A DNA stretch of 64,000 nucleotides from Aquimarina algicola. GTDB lineage: Bacteria; Bacteroidota; Bacteroidia; Flavobacteriales; Flavobacteriaceae. The DNA lies in NCBI RefSeq assembly GCF_006443095.1, contig NZ_VFWZ01000002.1, forward strand, positions 1 to 64,000, given 5' to 3'. Below are positions 9,708-17,720 of the stretch, in pieces (within the stretch, counting starts at the first letter, position 1; each line of letters begins with the position of its first letter). A program made the translations under genes and the position numbers. The notes below the pieces were generated by a model that searched no databases, was not told the origin of the DNA, and saw only the letters and a list, made by a program, of their open reading frames with translations.

Positions 9708-10604
9708 ATGAAAAAACACACATTTCTCACATTATTATTAATTGTGCTTTATAGTACTAGCTATGCACAAGTATTTAACCACGAAGTTATTCAACAAGAT
9801 CAACCCCCTATGCTTTTGGGCAAAATCAACAACGAAAAACTTTCGACAGCTCCTTATGATCAATGGTTTTTAAAAAATTATGATGACTATGCACCTCAAG
9901 AAAATAGTGTAATTACTCTAAAAACACTATTACCAAAATATACCATATCTATTTTTATGGGAACATGGTGTGGGGATAGTAAGAGAGAGGTCCCTCGTTT
10001 TTATAAAATATTGAAGGAAAGCAATTTTCCATTAGATCGATTAACCACTGTAGCTGTAGGTCGAAACAGAGAAGATTATAAACAAAGCCCTGGAGGAGAA
10101 CAAGAAGGTTTAGGCATACATAGAGTTCCTACTTTTATAATATATAAAGATGGGAAAGAAGTCAATCGAATTGTTGAATCTCCAAAAAACACACTTGAAA
10201 AAGATCTTATCGATATCATTACAAAAGAGTATACTCCAAACTATGAGTCTGTACAACTTATGCATGGTATTATTTCTGAACATGGTATTGACTACCTCAA
10301 CAAAAATACTCAAGAAACTATAGATCTATTGAAACACAAAACCACATCTCTTTATGAATTGAATACTTATGCAAGTGTACTATTCTATTCTCATAAACAA
10401 AATGATGCATTAGCAGTATTACACTTCAATACATTATTATTCCCTGAAGAAGCAGATGTTTATATTAGTCTTGCCAAAAAATATGATCAATTAAAGAATG
10501 TAAAGAAGGCTATCACCTACTACAAAAAAGCATTACAATTTGAAGATAATTCTAAAATAAAAGATAAAATCAAAGAATTGCAGCAGCGACCAAATCAAGG
10601 GTAA
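9708..10604 (+). CDS. Exported thioredoxin-fold protein with C-terminal TPR-like region
   Basis: A 298-residue protein with signal peptide (1-20, ending SYAQ), a thioredoxin-like domain at about 60-180 and a helical TPR-like region at about 215-290 (DVYISLAKKYDQLKNVKKAITYYKKAL). The active site reads WCGDS at 87-91, so Cys88 is followed by GDS and the second redox Cys is replaced by Ser91. A cis-Pro is present (HRVPTFIIY). With a single Cys it cannot do normal dithiol exchange and may act as a monothiol or peroxiredoxin-like protein. It lies 105 bp after the LuxR-type gene on the same strand. Confidence 0.75.
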   Translation: MKKHTFLTLLLIVLYSTSYAQVFNHEVIQQDQPPMLLGKINNEKLSTAPYDQWFLKNYDDYAPQENSVITLKTLLPKYTISIFMGTWCGDSKREVPRFYKILKESNFPLDRLTTVAVGRNREDYKQSPGGEQEGLGIHRVPTFIIYKDGKEVNRIVESPKNTLEKDLIDIITKEYTPNYESVQLMHGIISEHGIDYLNKNTQETIDLLKHKTTSLYELNTYASVLFYSHKQNDALAVLHFNTLLFPEEADVYISLAKKYDQLKNVKKAITYYKKALQFEDNSKIKDKIKELQQRPNQG

Positions 10605-10646
10605 AAGTTTTTTGAGAAGACTTTTCTTTAAATTCTTCAAATACTA

Positions 10647-10654
10647 TACTTTTG
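10647..10654 (+). promoter_or_regulatory. Candidate -7 element for lysS
   Basis: TACTTTTG fits TAnnTTTG and ends 20 nt before the lysS ATG. No TTTG sits at -33, so the assignment is moderate. Confidence 0.4.
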
Positions 10655-10674
10655 TGCCTTAAAATGTAGAATTT

Positions 10675-12363
10675 ATGCAACTATCAGAACAAGAACTTGT
10701 AAGAAGAGAGAAATTAAAAGCTTTGCGAAACATGGGCATCAATCCTTATCCTGCTGCTCAATACCCTGTAAATCACACCTCAAAACAGGTTAAAGCTAAT
10801 TTTGAAGAAGGTAAAAAAGTAATTATCGCTGGTAGGTTAATGTCTAGAAGAATACAAGGTAAGGCTTCTTTTGCCGAAGTACAAGATGCAGATGGACGCA
10901 TACAGGTATATTTTAACAGGGATGAGATTTGTCCCGGAGAAGACAAAACACAATACAACGAGATCTACAAGAAATTATTAGATATCGGAGACTTTATTGG
11001 TGTAGAAGGAGAACTTTTTACTACTCAGGTAGGAGAAAAAACAATACTTGTCAAAAACTTTACGGTATTAAGCAAGGCTTTAAGGCCTTTACCTCTGCCT
11101 AAAAAAGATCAAGAAGGTAACGTATATGACGAATTTAATGATCCTGAGCAACGTTACCGACAACGATATGCTGACCTGGCTGTAAACCCTCATGTAAAAG
11201 AAGTTTTTGTGAAAAGAACTAAGCTATTCAATGCGATGCGTAGTTTTTTTAATGATCGTGAATATTTTGAGGTAGAAACTCCGATTTTACAACCAATTCC
11301 TGGTGGAGCTGCAGCACGTCCTTTTGTAACTCACCATAACTCTTTGGATATTCCTTTATATATGCGTATTGCCAATGAGTTATATCTAAAAAGATTAATT
11401 GTTGGTGGTTTTGATGGTGTTTATGAATTTTCTAAAAACTTTAGAAATGAAGGAATGGATAGAACCCATAATCCTGAGTTTACAGCGATGGAAATCTATG
11501 TTGCCTACAAGGATTATAACTGGATGATGGAGTTTTGTGAGCAATTATTAGAACATTGTGCTATTGCAGTAAACGGTACTACTACTGCTACTTTTGATGG
11601 TCATGAAATTGATTTTAAAGCTCCATATGCAAGAGTGACTATGGCAGATTCTATTAAACACTTTACAGGATTTGATATCACCGGAAAATCTGAAGATGAA
11701 ATCAGACAAGCTGCTGTAGAAATGGGAATACAAGTTGATGAGACGATGGGTAAAGGAAAGCTTATCGACGAGATTTTTGGAGAAAAATGTGAGGGCAACT
11801 ATATTCAACCTACATTTATAACTGACTATCCTAAAGAAATGAGCCCTTTATGTAAAGAGCATCGTGATAATCCTGAATTAACCGAACGTTTTGAATTGAT
11901 GGTTTGTGGTAAAGAAATAGCCAATGCTTATTCTGAGCTTAATGACCCTATTGATCAAAGAGAACGTTTTGAAGATCAATTAAAGTTGAGCGAAAAAGGA
12001 GATGATGAGGCTATGTTTATCGATCACGATTTTATAAGAGCGCTAGAATATGGTATGCCTCCTACTTCTGGAATGGGTATTGGTATGGATCGATTGATTA
12101 TGTATTTAACCAACAACCAATCAATACAAGAAGTTCTGTTCTTTCCGCAAATGAAACCGGAGCGCAAAGCCGTTGCCATTAGTGATGAAGCAAAGGGTAT
12201 TCTGAAAATCTTAAAAGATGCAGAAAAACTTCCTCTAGATGATCTTAAAACTCAATCTGGATTAAGTAATAAGAAATGGGATAAATCTGTGAAAGAACTT
12301 ACTAAAAATAAACTTGCTAAAGTAACCAAGACAGAAACTTCTCTAGATATAGAAATTGTATAG
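10675..12363 (+). CDS. lysS: Lysyl-tRNA synthetase, class II
   Basis: Charges tRNA-Lys in the cytoplasm. The N-terminal OB-fold anticodon-binding domain spans about 50-150 (VIIAGRLMSRRIQGKASFAEVQD). Class II motif 1 lies around 180-205, motif 2 is FRNEGMDRTHNPEFT and motif 3 is GMGIGMDRLIMYL. The 562 residues exceed the E. coli enzyme by about 55, mainly from a C-terminal tail after motif 3 (about 510-562) with a small winged-helix look (SGLSNKKWDKSVKELTKNKL), seen in other Bacteroidetes LysRS as far as I recall. The gene is complete and ends at a shared terminator. Confidence 0.97.
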   Translation: MQLSEQELVRREKLKALRNMGINPYPAAQYPVNHTSKQVKANFEEGKKVIIAGRLMSRRIQGKASFAEVQDADGRIQVYFNRDEICPGEDKTQYNEIYKKLLDIGDFIGVEGELFTTQVGEKTILVKNFTVLSKALRPLPLPKKDQEGNVYDEFNDPEQRYRQRYADLAVNPHVKEVFVKRTKLFNAMRSFFNDREYFEVETPILQPIPGGAAARPFVTHHNSLDIPLYMRIANELYLKRLIVGGFDGVYEFSKNFRNEGMDRTHNPEFTAMEIYVAYKDYNWMMEFCEQLLEHCAIAVNGTTTATFDGHEIDFKAPYARVTMADSIKHFTGFDITGKSEDEIRQAAVEMGIQVDETMGKGKLIDEIFGEKCEGNYIQPTFITDYPKEMSPLCKEHRDNPELTERFELMVCGKEIANAYSELNDPIDQRERFEDQLKLSEKGDDEAMFIDHDFIRALEYGMPPTSGMGIGMDRLIMYLTNNQSIQEVLFFPQMKPERKAVAISDEAKGILKILKDAEKLPLDDLKTQSGLSNKKWDKSVKELTKNKLAKVTKTETSLDIEIV

Positions 12364-12440
12364 ATTAAGGATAGTCTTCTAAATTCCTAACTCTAAAACC
12401 AACAATCTCTAACAGCTACAGAATAATTTAAAAATAAAAA

Positions 12441-12461
12441 CGCAACCAAATATTGGTTGCG
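12441..12461. terminator. Bidirectional terminator between lysS and the PhoD gene
   Basis: CGCAACCAA (12441-12449) and TTGGTTGCG (12453-12461) form a perfect 9-bp stem with a 3-nt loop. A-rich sequence on the left and TTT on the right serve both converging genes. Confidence 0.8.
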
Positions 12462-12483
12462 TTTCCCCCTATTAAAAACAATT

Positions 12484-14241
12484 CTAACTATACGACACTG
12501 TATTTCCTACAGTTTCTGTATAACCTTCTTGGGCAATCGTATTGATAAAATTCCATTGCGCCTCGGCATTACCTGCCGTAAATGTTACTTTGAGATATCC
12601 TCTATTAGAAGCATCTGTATATTGTAAATCATCTATGAGTATTTGTAATGATTGTTCAAAACCTTTGACCTGTTCTACTGAACCAAGTCCTACATATTGT
12701 TCTAGACCCGGCGAGGTCACTGATGACGTTGCAAACTCGACTCCTACTTCTTTGCCTGTCAAATCTTTGAGTTTATTATGCCAAGCGTTATGAGTATCTC
12801 CTGCCAAACACACTAATTTTTTATCCCCTAATGCCTGATATAGTTTTTCTCGTTCTGCAAAATATCCGTCCCAGGCATCAAGGTTATAAGGTACTACGTT
12901 TGTAACTCTAGCTTTTTCTTCATCTGTAAGTGTAGCATCATTTGCCAAAATTCTTGACTTGATCTCAGTAAGATCTTGCAATGTTTTCTGAAAAGTCGCT
13001 GCTGTTTCATCAGAGATTCCTCCTGTGGCAGAAACTTCTCCTATAATTCTGCCCAGTAGAATAAGTACTTCTGCCGGCATAAACATTTTACCCATCAATA
13101 CTTGTTGTCCCAGTACTTGCCAAGAAGCACTGCTCCCAGACACTACTCCCGATAACCAGCTCAACTGTTCTGTTCCCAGTAAACTCCTATTAGGATCTTG
13201 AAGCGCAGCTTGAAAAGCTGCTCCGTCCAATTGCCCTGTTGTAGTATCAATAAAAGTACCAAAAGCAAGTTGCTCATCTCTACCAATAATTCTGGTATCT
13301 AGCATATGTAAACTTAAAAGTGATCCAAAATCGAAAGATCTGTATATTTTCTCCAGATTATCAGGATTATCAAATCTAAGAGGTAAAAACTCGCTATATA
13401 CTTGCAAAGCTACTCTTTTTCTTTCTTCATAAGACCCTTCACTTGCATCGTGATTTTCTGCCCCGTCTTTATAAGCATCATTAGTAATCTCATGATCATC
13501 CCATACGCAAATAAATGGCTTTTTTTGATGCGCTAGCTGTAATTGAGAATCACTTCTATATTGCTTGTAGCGTTCTCTATACTCTTCTAATTTAATAATT
13601 TCGGTAGATGGTTTGTGCGTTCTGCCTAATCGTTCTGTATTTTCGTTTGTTCCATATTCTCCATCTGCATATTCGTAAATATAATCCCCTAGGTGTACAA
13701 TAACATCTGCATCAGAATTTGCCATAGCACCATATACATTAAATAAGCCGGCTGCATAATTTGCACAAGAACATACTGCTAATTTTACATTTGCAACACT
13801 GTCTCCTGCCGCTGGTAAGGTTATTGTCTCTCCAACTGCAGAAACTGCTTTAGATTCGGCGTTAAAAAATCTATAATAAAATTTACTGTTAGATTGTAGT
13901 TCCCTTACATCTACAGCGATAGTATAATCACGTTCTTTTGAAGTTAAGAACTCTCCGCTTCGTGCAATATTTTCAAAATTTTCGTCTGTAGCTACTTGCC
14001 AATTAATTGAGATACCTTCTGCCACAGATTCTTTGCTTTCTGGCGTATAGCGACTCCATATAATTACACTTGTACCAGTAGGATCAAAACTTGCAATACC
14101 TTCAAAAAAGTTATTTTTAGTAAGATCAGGAATTTCTATATCAGGCCCTTCATCATCATCACTGCAGCTGATATATACAGATGCTAACATAAGGCCCCCA
14201 GTAGCTAAAATTGATTTTTCAAAAAATTTTCTTCTATCCAT
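12484..14241 (-). CDS. PhoD-like alkaline phosphatase/phosphodiesterase
   Basis: A 585-residue metallophosphatase releasing phosphate from esters outside the cytoplasm. The N-terminus MDRRKFFEK followed by a hydrophobic stretch looks like a Tat signal, and it ends in a lipobox-like YISC (Cys26) followed by SDDDE, so it may be a Tat-exported lipoprotein. A PhoD_N beta domain (about 40-140) precedes the catalytic domain with HLGDYIYEY, CVWDDHEITNDAY and AGDTHNAWHN, the metal-binding motifs of the family. It faces lysS across a shared terminator, and no other phosphate gene is nearby. The PhoD family is confident, substrate is not. Confidence 0.9.
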   Translation of the reverse strand: MDRRKFFEKSILATGGLMLASVYISCSDDDEGPDIEIPDLTKNNFFEGIASFDPTGTSVIIWSRYTPESKESVAEGISINWQVATDENFENIARSGEFLTSKERDYTIAVDVRELQSNSKFYYRFFNAESKAVSAVGETITLPAAGDSVANVKLAVCSCANYAAGLFNVYGAMANSDADVIVHLGDYIYEYADGEYGTNENTERLGRTHKPSTEIIKLEEYRERYKQYRSDSQLQLAHQKKPFICVWDDHEITNDAYKDGAENHDASEGSYEERKRVALQVYSEFLPLRFDNPDNLEKIYRSFDFGSLLSLHMLDTRIIGRDEQLAFGTFIDTTTGQLDGAAFQAALQDPNRSLLGTEQLSWLSGVVSGSSASWQVLGQQVLMGKMFMPAEVLILLGRIIGEVSATGGISDETAATFQKTLQDLTEIKSRILANDATLTDEEKARVTNVVPYNLDAWDGYFAEREKLYQALGDKKLVCLAGDTHNAWHNKLKDLTGKEVGVEFATSSVTSPGLEQYVGLGSVEQVKGFEQSLQILIDDLQYTDASNRGYLKVTFTAGNAEAQWNFINTIAQEGYTETVGNTVSYS

Positions 14242-14464
14242 TTCAATGATTTTTGTTCGTCCCTAAAGGTATTGGGGGATAACAACCTTAATGTTATGTA
14301 TGGATTAAATAAACCTTAATAATCTTATGTTAAAAGCATACTTCCATATATCAACTTTAATCTTATTTTATGTGTCTCATAACAACTTGTTAACATGTTG
14401 ATTATTCGTAAAGCTTGGATTTTTATCAGAATCATTTATATTTGAAGCATTAAATACTAATCAA

Positions 14465-15082
14465 ATGCCTTTTATAACAGACGCAGAGTTAAAGAATTAT
14501 AAAGATCAAATCGAAAATGCCGATGAGGCAAAACGTACCGCAGAGTATATTCATAAAAAAGCAATTGAAGGAGAAAAAGAGAAAGCTAAAAAGTTTAAAA
14601 TTGCAACCATTATTTTAGGAATAATAGCCATACTCGGTGTCGCCGGAACAGTTTATTTTATGAATTTTAACACTCCTGCAAATATGATCACTCAAAAAGA
14701 TCACAAATCTGCTCTGAGTCTAAGAGATTCTAAAATAAATGAACTGAAAGAAACGATTCAAAACCTTTCGATGAATCAAGAAATTCAAGCCGATGGGGGT
14801 ACTGCTACTCAAGTTTCCAAAACAGGAACTTTGACAGGTCAAATAATATATGCTGTTCAGATTGGAGCTTTTGAGGATAAAAATTTGTCTTTATATTCTG
14901 AAAATTTTGTCAATTTTAAAGAAATTAAAAGCGAAGGGTTTAATAAGTATGCTTTAGGTAATTTTGAAACACTCAATGAAGCTAAAGAATTCAGAAGAGA
15001 ATTGGTAAGATTAGGGTTTAGTAATGCTTTTATTGGATCGTATCAAAACGGACAACGCATTAAAATTGAAGAAGCCTGGTAA
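14465..15082 (+). CDS. SPOR-domain membrane protein
   Basis: A 205-residue protein with a charged helical cytoplasmic N-terminus (1-45), one transmembrane helix at about 46-67 (ATIILGIIAILGVAGTVYF), a short coiled region and a C-terminal SPOR domain at about 125-200 (IYAVQIGAFEDKNLSLY through FIGSYQNGQRI). SPOR domains bind denuded glycan strands at the division septum, so a role at the cell wall or in division is likely. The PhoD gene is divergent upstream. The 223-bp gap before it (14242-14464) shows no gene. Confidence 0.88.
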   Translation: MPFITDAELKNYKDQIENADEAKRTAEYIHKKAIEGEKEKAKKFKIATIILGIIAILGVAGTVYFMNFNTPANMITQKDHKSALSLRDSKINELKETIQNLSMNQEIQADGGTATQVSKTGTLTGQIIYAVQIGAFEDKNLSLYSENFVNFKEIKSEGFNKYALGNFETLNEAKEFRRELVRLGFSNAFIGSYQNGQRIKIEEAW

Positions 15083-15086
15083 AAAA

Positions 15087-15125
15087 ACAAGAGACTTTTA
15101 AATAACATAAAAGCCTCTTTGTTGT
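15087..15125 (+). terminator. Terminator after the SPOR gene
   Basis: AGAGACTTTTA (15090-15100) pairs with TAAAAGCCTCT (15108-15118), an 11-bp stem with one A-C mismatch. A-rich sequence precedes and TTT follows, so it may also work for the convergent gene at 15150. Confidence 0.65.
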
Positions 15126-15149
15126 AGTTATCAACCATCAATTCAATAT

Positions 15150-15497
15150 CTATATAGTTACGATAATGTATCTCTCTCCGGATTTTTTGTAATGTACCCC
15201 ATTACATCTGTAATATTTTACACCACGAATTTTCACATTTTTAGAACCTCTAGGCAGAGTTTTTACCCTAGCTCCCACAGGTGCTGCCACTTTTCTATAG
15301 CCTCTATTATTTTTTAAATACCAGACACCTCTGCTTCGATAATATTTTATATTATTATGCACAATCATTTTTGGATGGCGAATTTTGGTAATCACTATAT
15401 CATTAGAGGGTCTCGTATGAACGGTAGTAGCACAAGATGTAGTTACTACTCCTAATAGCATAAAAACAGGCAATACAATGTTAAATAATCTTTTCAT
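15150..15497 (-). CDS. Small exported protein, DUF6515-like
   Basis: A 115-residue basic protein with a lipoprotein-like signal (LLGVVTTSCATT, Cys22). The mature part repeats a motif of two aromatic residues near a Gly-Val pair (YYRSRGVWYLKN and YYRCNGVHYKKSG) separated by PVGARVKTLPRG, which resembles DUF6515 proteins. Function unknown. It follows the DinB gene on the same strand after 75 bp and could be its last co-transcribed gene. Confidence 0.6.
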   Translation of the reverse strand: MKRLFNIVLPVFMLLGVVTTSCATTVHTRPSNDIVITKIRHPKMIVHNNIKYYRSRGVWYLKNNRGYRKVAAPVGARVKTLPRGSKNVKIRGVKYYRCNGVHYKKSGERYIIVTI

Positions 15498-15572
15498 ATC
15501 CTTTACAATTTTTGGGTTCCTATTTATTTAGACATCTACATTGTAAAAAGGTTTAATCGAAGATGAAAAAAA

Positions 15573-16046
15573 TTAATCTGTGTGTTCTACTAACAGTTTT
15601 TTAATTAATACTATTTGACCCAGATGATAGTGTGTATGCTCTATTAGTCCTAAAAAATTCCGATAATAATTTCCATATTTTTTATCCACAAAATCATCCC
15701 ATAACTTTTCTTCCGGAAACTTTTCTATCAACTCTGCTAATTTCTCTGTATAGTCCCAAGTTTCTTGTAACAATGCTTCCCAATCTTGAGGAGATTGAAC
15801 AGGAGGGTGATCAAAACTATACTTGTCTTTGGCTTCTAGTGGTTTTCCTTCTAATACTCCTGCAACAGCTTTTATATAATACCCTGTGTGATATACCAAA
15901 GCTGCAATAGTATTAAGAGATTGTATTTGTTTTGTCGCTTGATCCCATGAAACACCTTCCAAGGTGTCTTTAAGGTTTGATATGCACCAGTTCCCACCAA
16001 AGTGAACATCACGTAGGTGTTTTGCTATTTGAGTAGTTGATTTCAT
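15573..16046 (-). CDS. DinB-superfamily protein (DUF1572-like)
   Basis: A 157-residue four-helix protein of the DinB/YfiT-like superfamily. Metal-binding His candidates are in AALVYHTGYY (about 53) and LIEHTHYHLGQI (about 136-140), the usual helix positions. Members are metal-dependent thiol transferases or of unknown function. It follows the ArsR and AHSA1 genes on the same strand after 79 bp and is probably controlled with them. Confidence 0.8.
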   Translation of the reverse strand: MKSTTQIAKHLRDVHFGGNWCISNLKDTLEGVSWDQATKQIQSLNTIAALVYHTGYYIKAVAGVLEGKPLEAKDKYSFDHPPVQSPQDWEALLQETWDYTEKLAELIEKFPEEKLWDDFVDKKYGNYYRNFLGLIEHTHYHLGQIVLIKKLLVEHTD

Positions 16047-16125
16047 AATTACGATTTGAATGTTATATCTCCAAAAGATTAAATTTCTAATTTTTAAGTC
16101 AAAATCACAAAAGCATGTTTTTACA

Positions 16126-16584
16126 TTATTCTTCTTTTAAAAATTCTGCTAACCTATCAAAAACAGATCCCCAACCATTCATAATTCCTAATTTTTCTTG
16201 TTGTTTGCAGTATTCTTCTGTTTGGTGAACTACATTGAATGTAAAGTTAGTTTTGTTTCCATCTGCTTCAAAAAGAGCTTGTATTTCAACATTTTCGGTC
16301 ATTGGTTTAAAATCCGCTGAAGAAATAATTTTCTCAAACTCCACAATTTCGGTATAAACTCCTTCAGAAATAAATTCGTTTCCGTTAGGCATCATCATAC
16401 TATATCTCCATTTTCCACCCACTTTAAAATCGTGTTCCAAAACCTTTACATCCATTCCCTTTGGCCCCCACCATTTGGCAATATGCTCTGACTGTGTCCA
16501 AGCTTCCCAAACAAGTTGTATAGGAGCATTAAACGTTCTTTTTAATGTTACGGTTCGGTCATTTGTTTGATTTGTTTTTTCCAT
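16126..16584 (-). CDS. SRPBCC/AHSA1-family protein
   Basis: A 152-residue START/Bet v1-like protein. RTFNAPIQLVWEAWTQSEHIAKWWGPKG is the recognisable family opening (positions about 16-43), followed by VGGKWRYSMMMPNG and a C-terminal WGSVFDRLAEFLK helix. These proteins bind hydrophobic ligands in a cavity; the ligand is unknown. Its start lies within the last 26 bp of the ArsR gene, so the two are translationally linked, a common ArsR-AHSA1 pairing. Known pairs include regulators of stress and toxic-compound responses, but nothing here identifies an inducer. Confidence 0.88.
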   Translation of the reverse strand: MEKTNQTNDRTVTLKRTFNAPIQLVWEAWTQSEHIAKWWGPKGMDVKVLEHDFKVGGKWRYSMMMPNGNEFISEGVYTEIVEFEKIISSADFKPMTENVEIQALFEADGNKTNFTFNVVHQTEEYCKQQEKLGIMNGWGSVFDRLAEFLKEE

Positions 16585-16906
16585 TTTCTTGAGTTTTAGA
16601 TTGTAAATCGTTTAAATATGCTTCAAAAGAATCGAGTTTTTGTTCCCACAATTCTCGATATTGATCGATCCAAAGAAATGCAGGAACGAGATTTTTGGGC
16701 TCAATTTGGCAGAGTTGTTCTCTTCCTTGCTTATTAATTGTAATAATACCGCATTCTCTTAGTATTTTAAGGTGCTTTGAAACTGCGGGGCGACTGATGT
16801 CAAAGTTTTCGGCTATGGCATTCACAGTAAGCATCTCCTTCGCCAAAAGCGATATTATATCTCTTCGTATTGGATCTGCTATTGCTTGAAAAACATCTCT
16901 TCTCAT
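16559..16906 (-). CDS. ArsR-family winged-helix repressor
   Basis: A 115-residue regulator opening MRRDVFQAIADPIRRDIISLL, with winged-helix HTH at about 28-75 (NAIAENFDISRPAVSKHLKIL) and no Cys-pair metal site in helix 3, so it is of the metal-independent AHSA1-linked type. I set the start at 16906. A longer reading frame from 16975 translates straight through the promoter and both operator palindromes, so it is not used. The two 16-bp palindromes around its promoter indicate that it represses itself and the following genes. Confidence 0.88.
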   Translation of the reverse strand: MRRDVFQAIADPIRRDIISLLAKEMLTVNAIAENFDISRPAVSKHLKILRECGIITINKQGREQLCQIEPKNLVPAFLWIDQYRELWEQKLDSFEAYLNDLQSKTQENGKNKSNK

Positions 16907-16914
16907 AAAATTAG

Positions 16915-16930
16915 GTAACCAAATGGTTAC
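16915..16930. promoter_or_regulatory. Operator 1 of the ArsR-AHSA1 operon
   Basis: GTAACCAAATGGTTAC is a palindrome with 7-bp arms. It abuts the -7 element and would cover the transcription start, consistent with repression. Confidence 0.75.
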
Positions 16931-16961
16931 AAATATAAACGTAACCATTTGGTTACACAAA
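16930..16961 (-). promoter_or_regulatory. Consensus Bacteroidetes promoter of the ArsR-AHSA1 operon
   Basis: Minus strand 16961-16958 is TTTG (-33), followed after exactly 20 nt by TATATTTG at 16937-16930 (-7, TAnnTTTG). This is one of the two best promoters in the window. Predicted transcription start is about 16923, giving a leader near 17 nt. Confidence 0.75.
16941..16956. promoter_or_regulatory. Operator 2 of the ArsR-AHSA1 operon
   Basis: GTAACCATTTGGTTAC is the reverse complement of operator 1, centred 26 bp away and lying wholly within the -33/-7 spacer. Confidence 0.75.
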
Positions 16962-17044
16962 TATTTTTTATACAATTTTTAAAAAAGGATTGTCTCAACA
17001 CTAAGAAAAACATAATGAAGCCTTCATAATATTATTTCATAAAA

Positions 17045-17080
17045 AAATAAAGCTCCAAAAGTCAATACAACTTTTGGAGC
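17045..17080 (-). terminator. Terminator of the DUF2157-GDYXXLXY operon
   Basis: On the minus strand GCTCCAAAAG (17080-17071) pairs with CTTTTGGAGC (17061-17052), a perfect 10-bp stem with a 9-nt loop, followed by a T-rich tract. Confidence 0.8.
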
Positions 17081-17115
17081 AAATATAGTATGCTCGAATA
17101 CCACTTTTGACAACG

Positions 17116-17709
17116 CTAATTCGTTAGCAGAGAATCTTTTGTTTGTTCTACATATTTCTTGATCGGTATATCATCTATGAAAACATTATCCAGTACTGAT
17201 TTTCCATCTTTAACATATACTAAACTGTATACCTTTTTTCTTAAGCGCCTTCTATTTGCCTTTCTATATGCAAGTTCTGCATCGTATGCTTTTGTTTCTT
17301 CCATATAAAATCTTGTAAAAGGTAATTCAAACATTACTTTTCCTTTGTATGAATCTGTTACTTTTGCCATTACAAAATCTGTATTCATATCTAAAGGTTT
17401 TTTACTAATTGTGTCTACTACAGCAAAGCCTGCTTGATCATTTTTAATATATACCCTTATATCATCTCCCGGCGCAAATGTGGTTAATGATGTGAATGTG
17501 GTGTCTGATGTGATAAAATATCTCATTTTATATTGTAGTGTGATATACTTTCCTCTGAATGGATCTGTAGGATCGATCGGCCTTGTTTTAAATTTATAAG
17601 GTGTTCCAGAAGTGATTACATTTTCGCTATCATGCATCATTTTAAAAGGAACAACAAGTTGTATCAAGGCTAGTACAATAAATCCAATAAACATATAATT
17701 AAGTTTCAT
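17116..17709 (-). CDS. GDYXXLXY-domain protein
   Basis: A 197-residue protein with one N-terminal membrane helix (about 5-22) and the family signature PIDPTDPFRGKYITLQY at about 44-60, where GKY replaces the usual GDY. The rest is beta-rich and extracytoplasmic, with a conserved tail on displayed beta strands. Function unknown, but family members are found beside or fused to DUF2157 proteins, and here the DUF2157 gene is 11 bp upstream. The two are likely one operon and one membrane complex. Confidence 0.82.
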   Translation of the reverse strand: MKLNYMFIGFIVLALIQLVVPFKMMHDSENVITSGTPYKFKTRPIDPTDPFRGKYITLQYKMRYFITSDTTFTSLTTFAPGDDIRVYIKNDQAGFAVVDTISKKPLDMNTDFVMAKVTDSYKGKVMFELPFTRFYMEETKAYDAELAYRKANRRRLRKKVYSLVYVKDGKSVLDNVFIDDIPIKKYVEQTKDSLLTN

Positions 17710-17720
17710 TTTTCTTTTTA

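Noticed and set aside
16907..16975. Longer start for the ArsR protein
   Set aside because: The added residues are just a translation of the operator and promoter DNA, so the ATG at 16906 is used.
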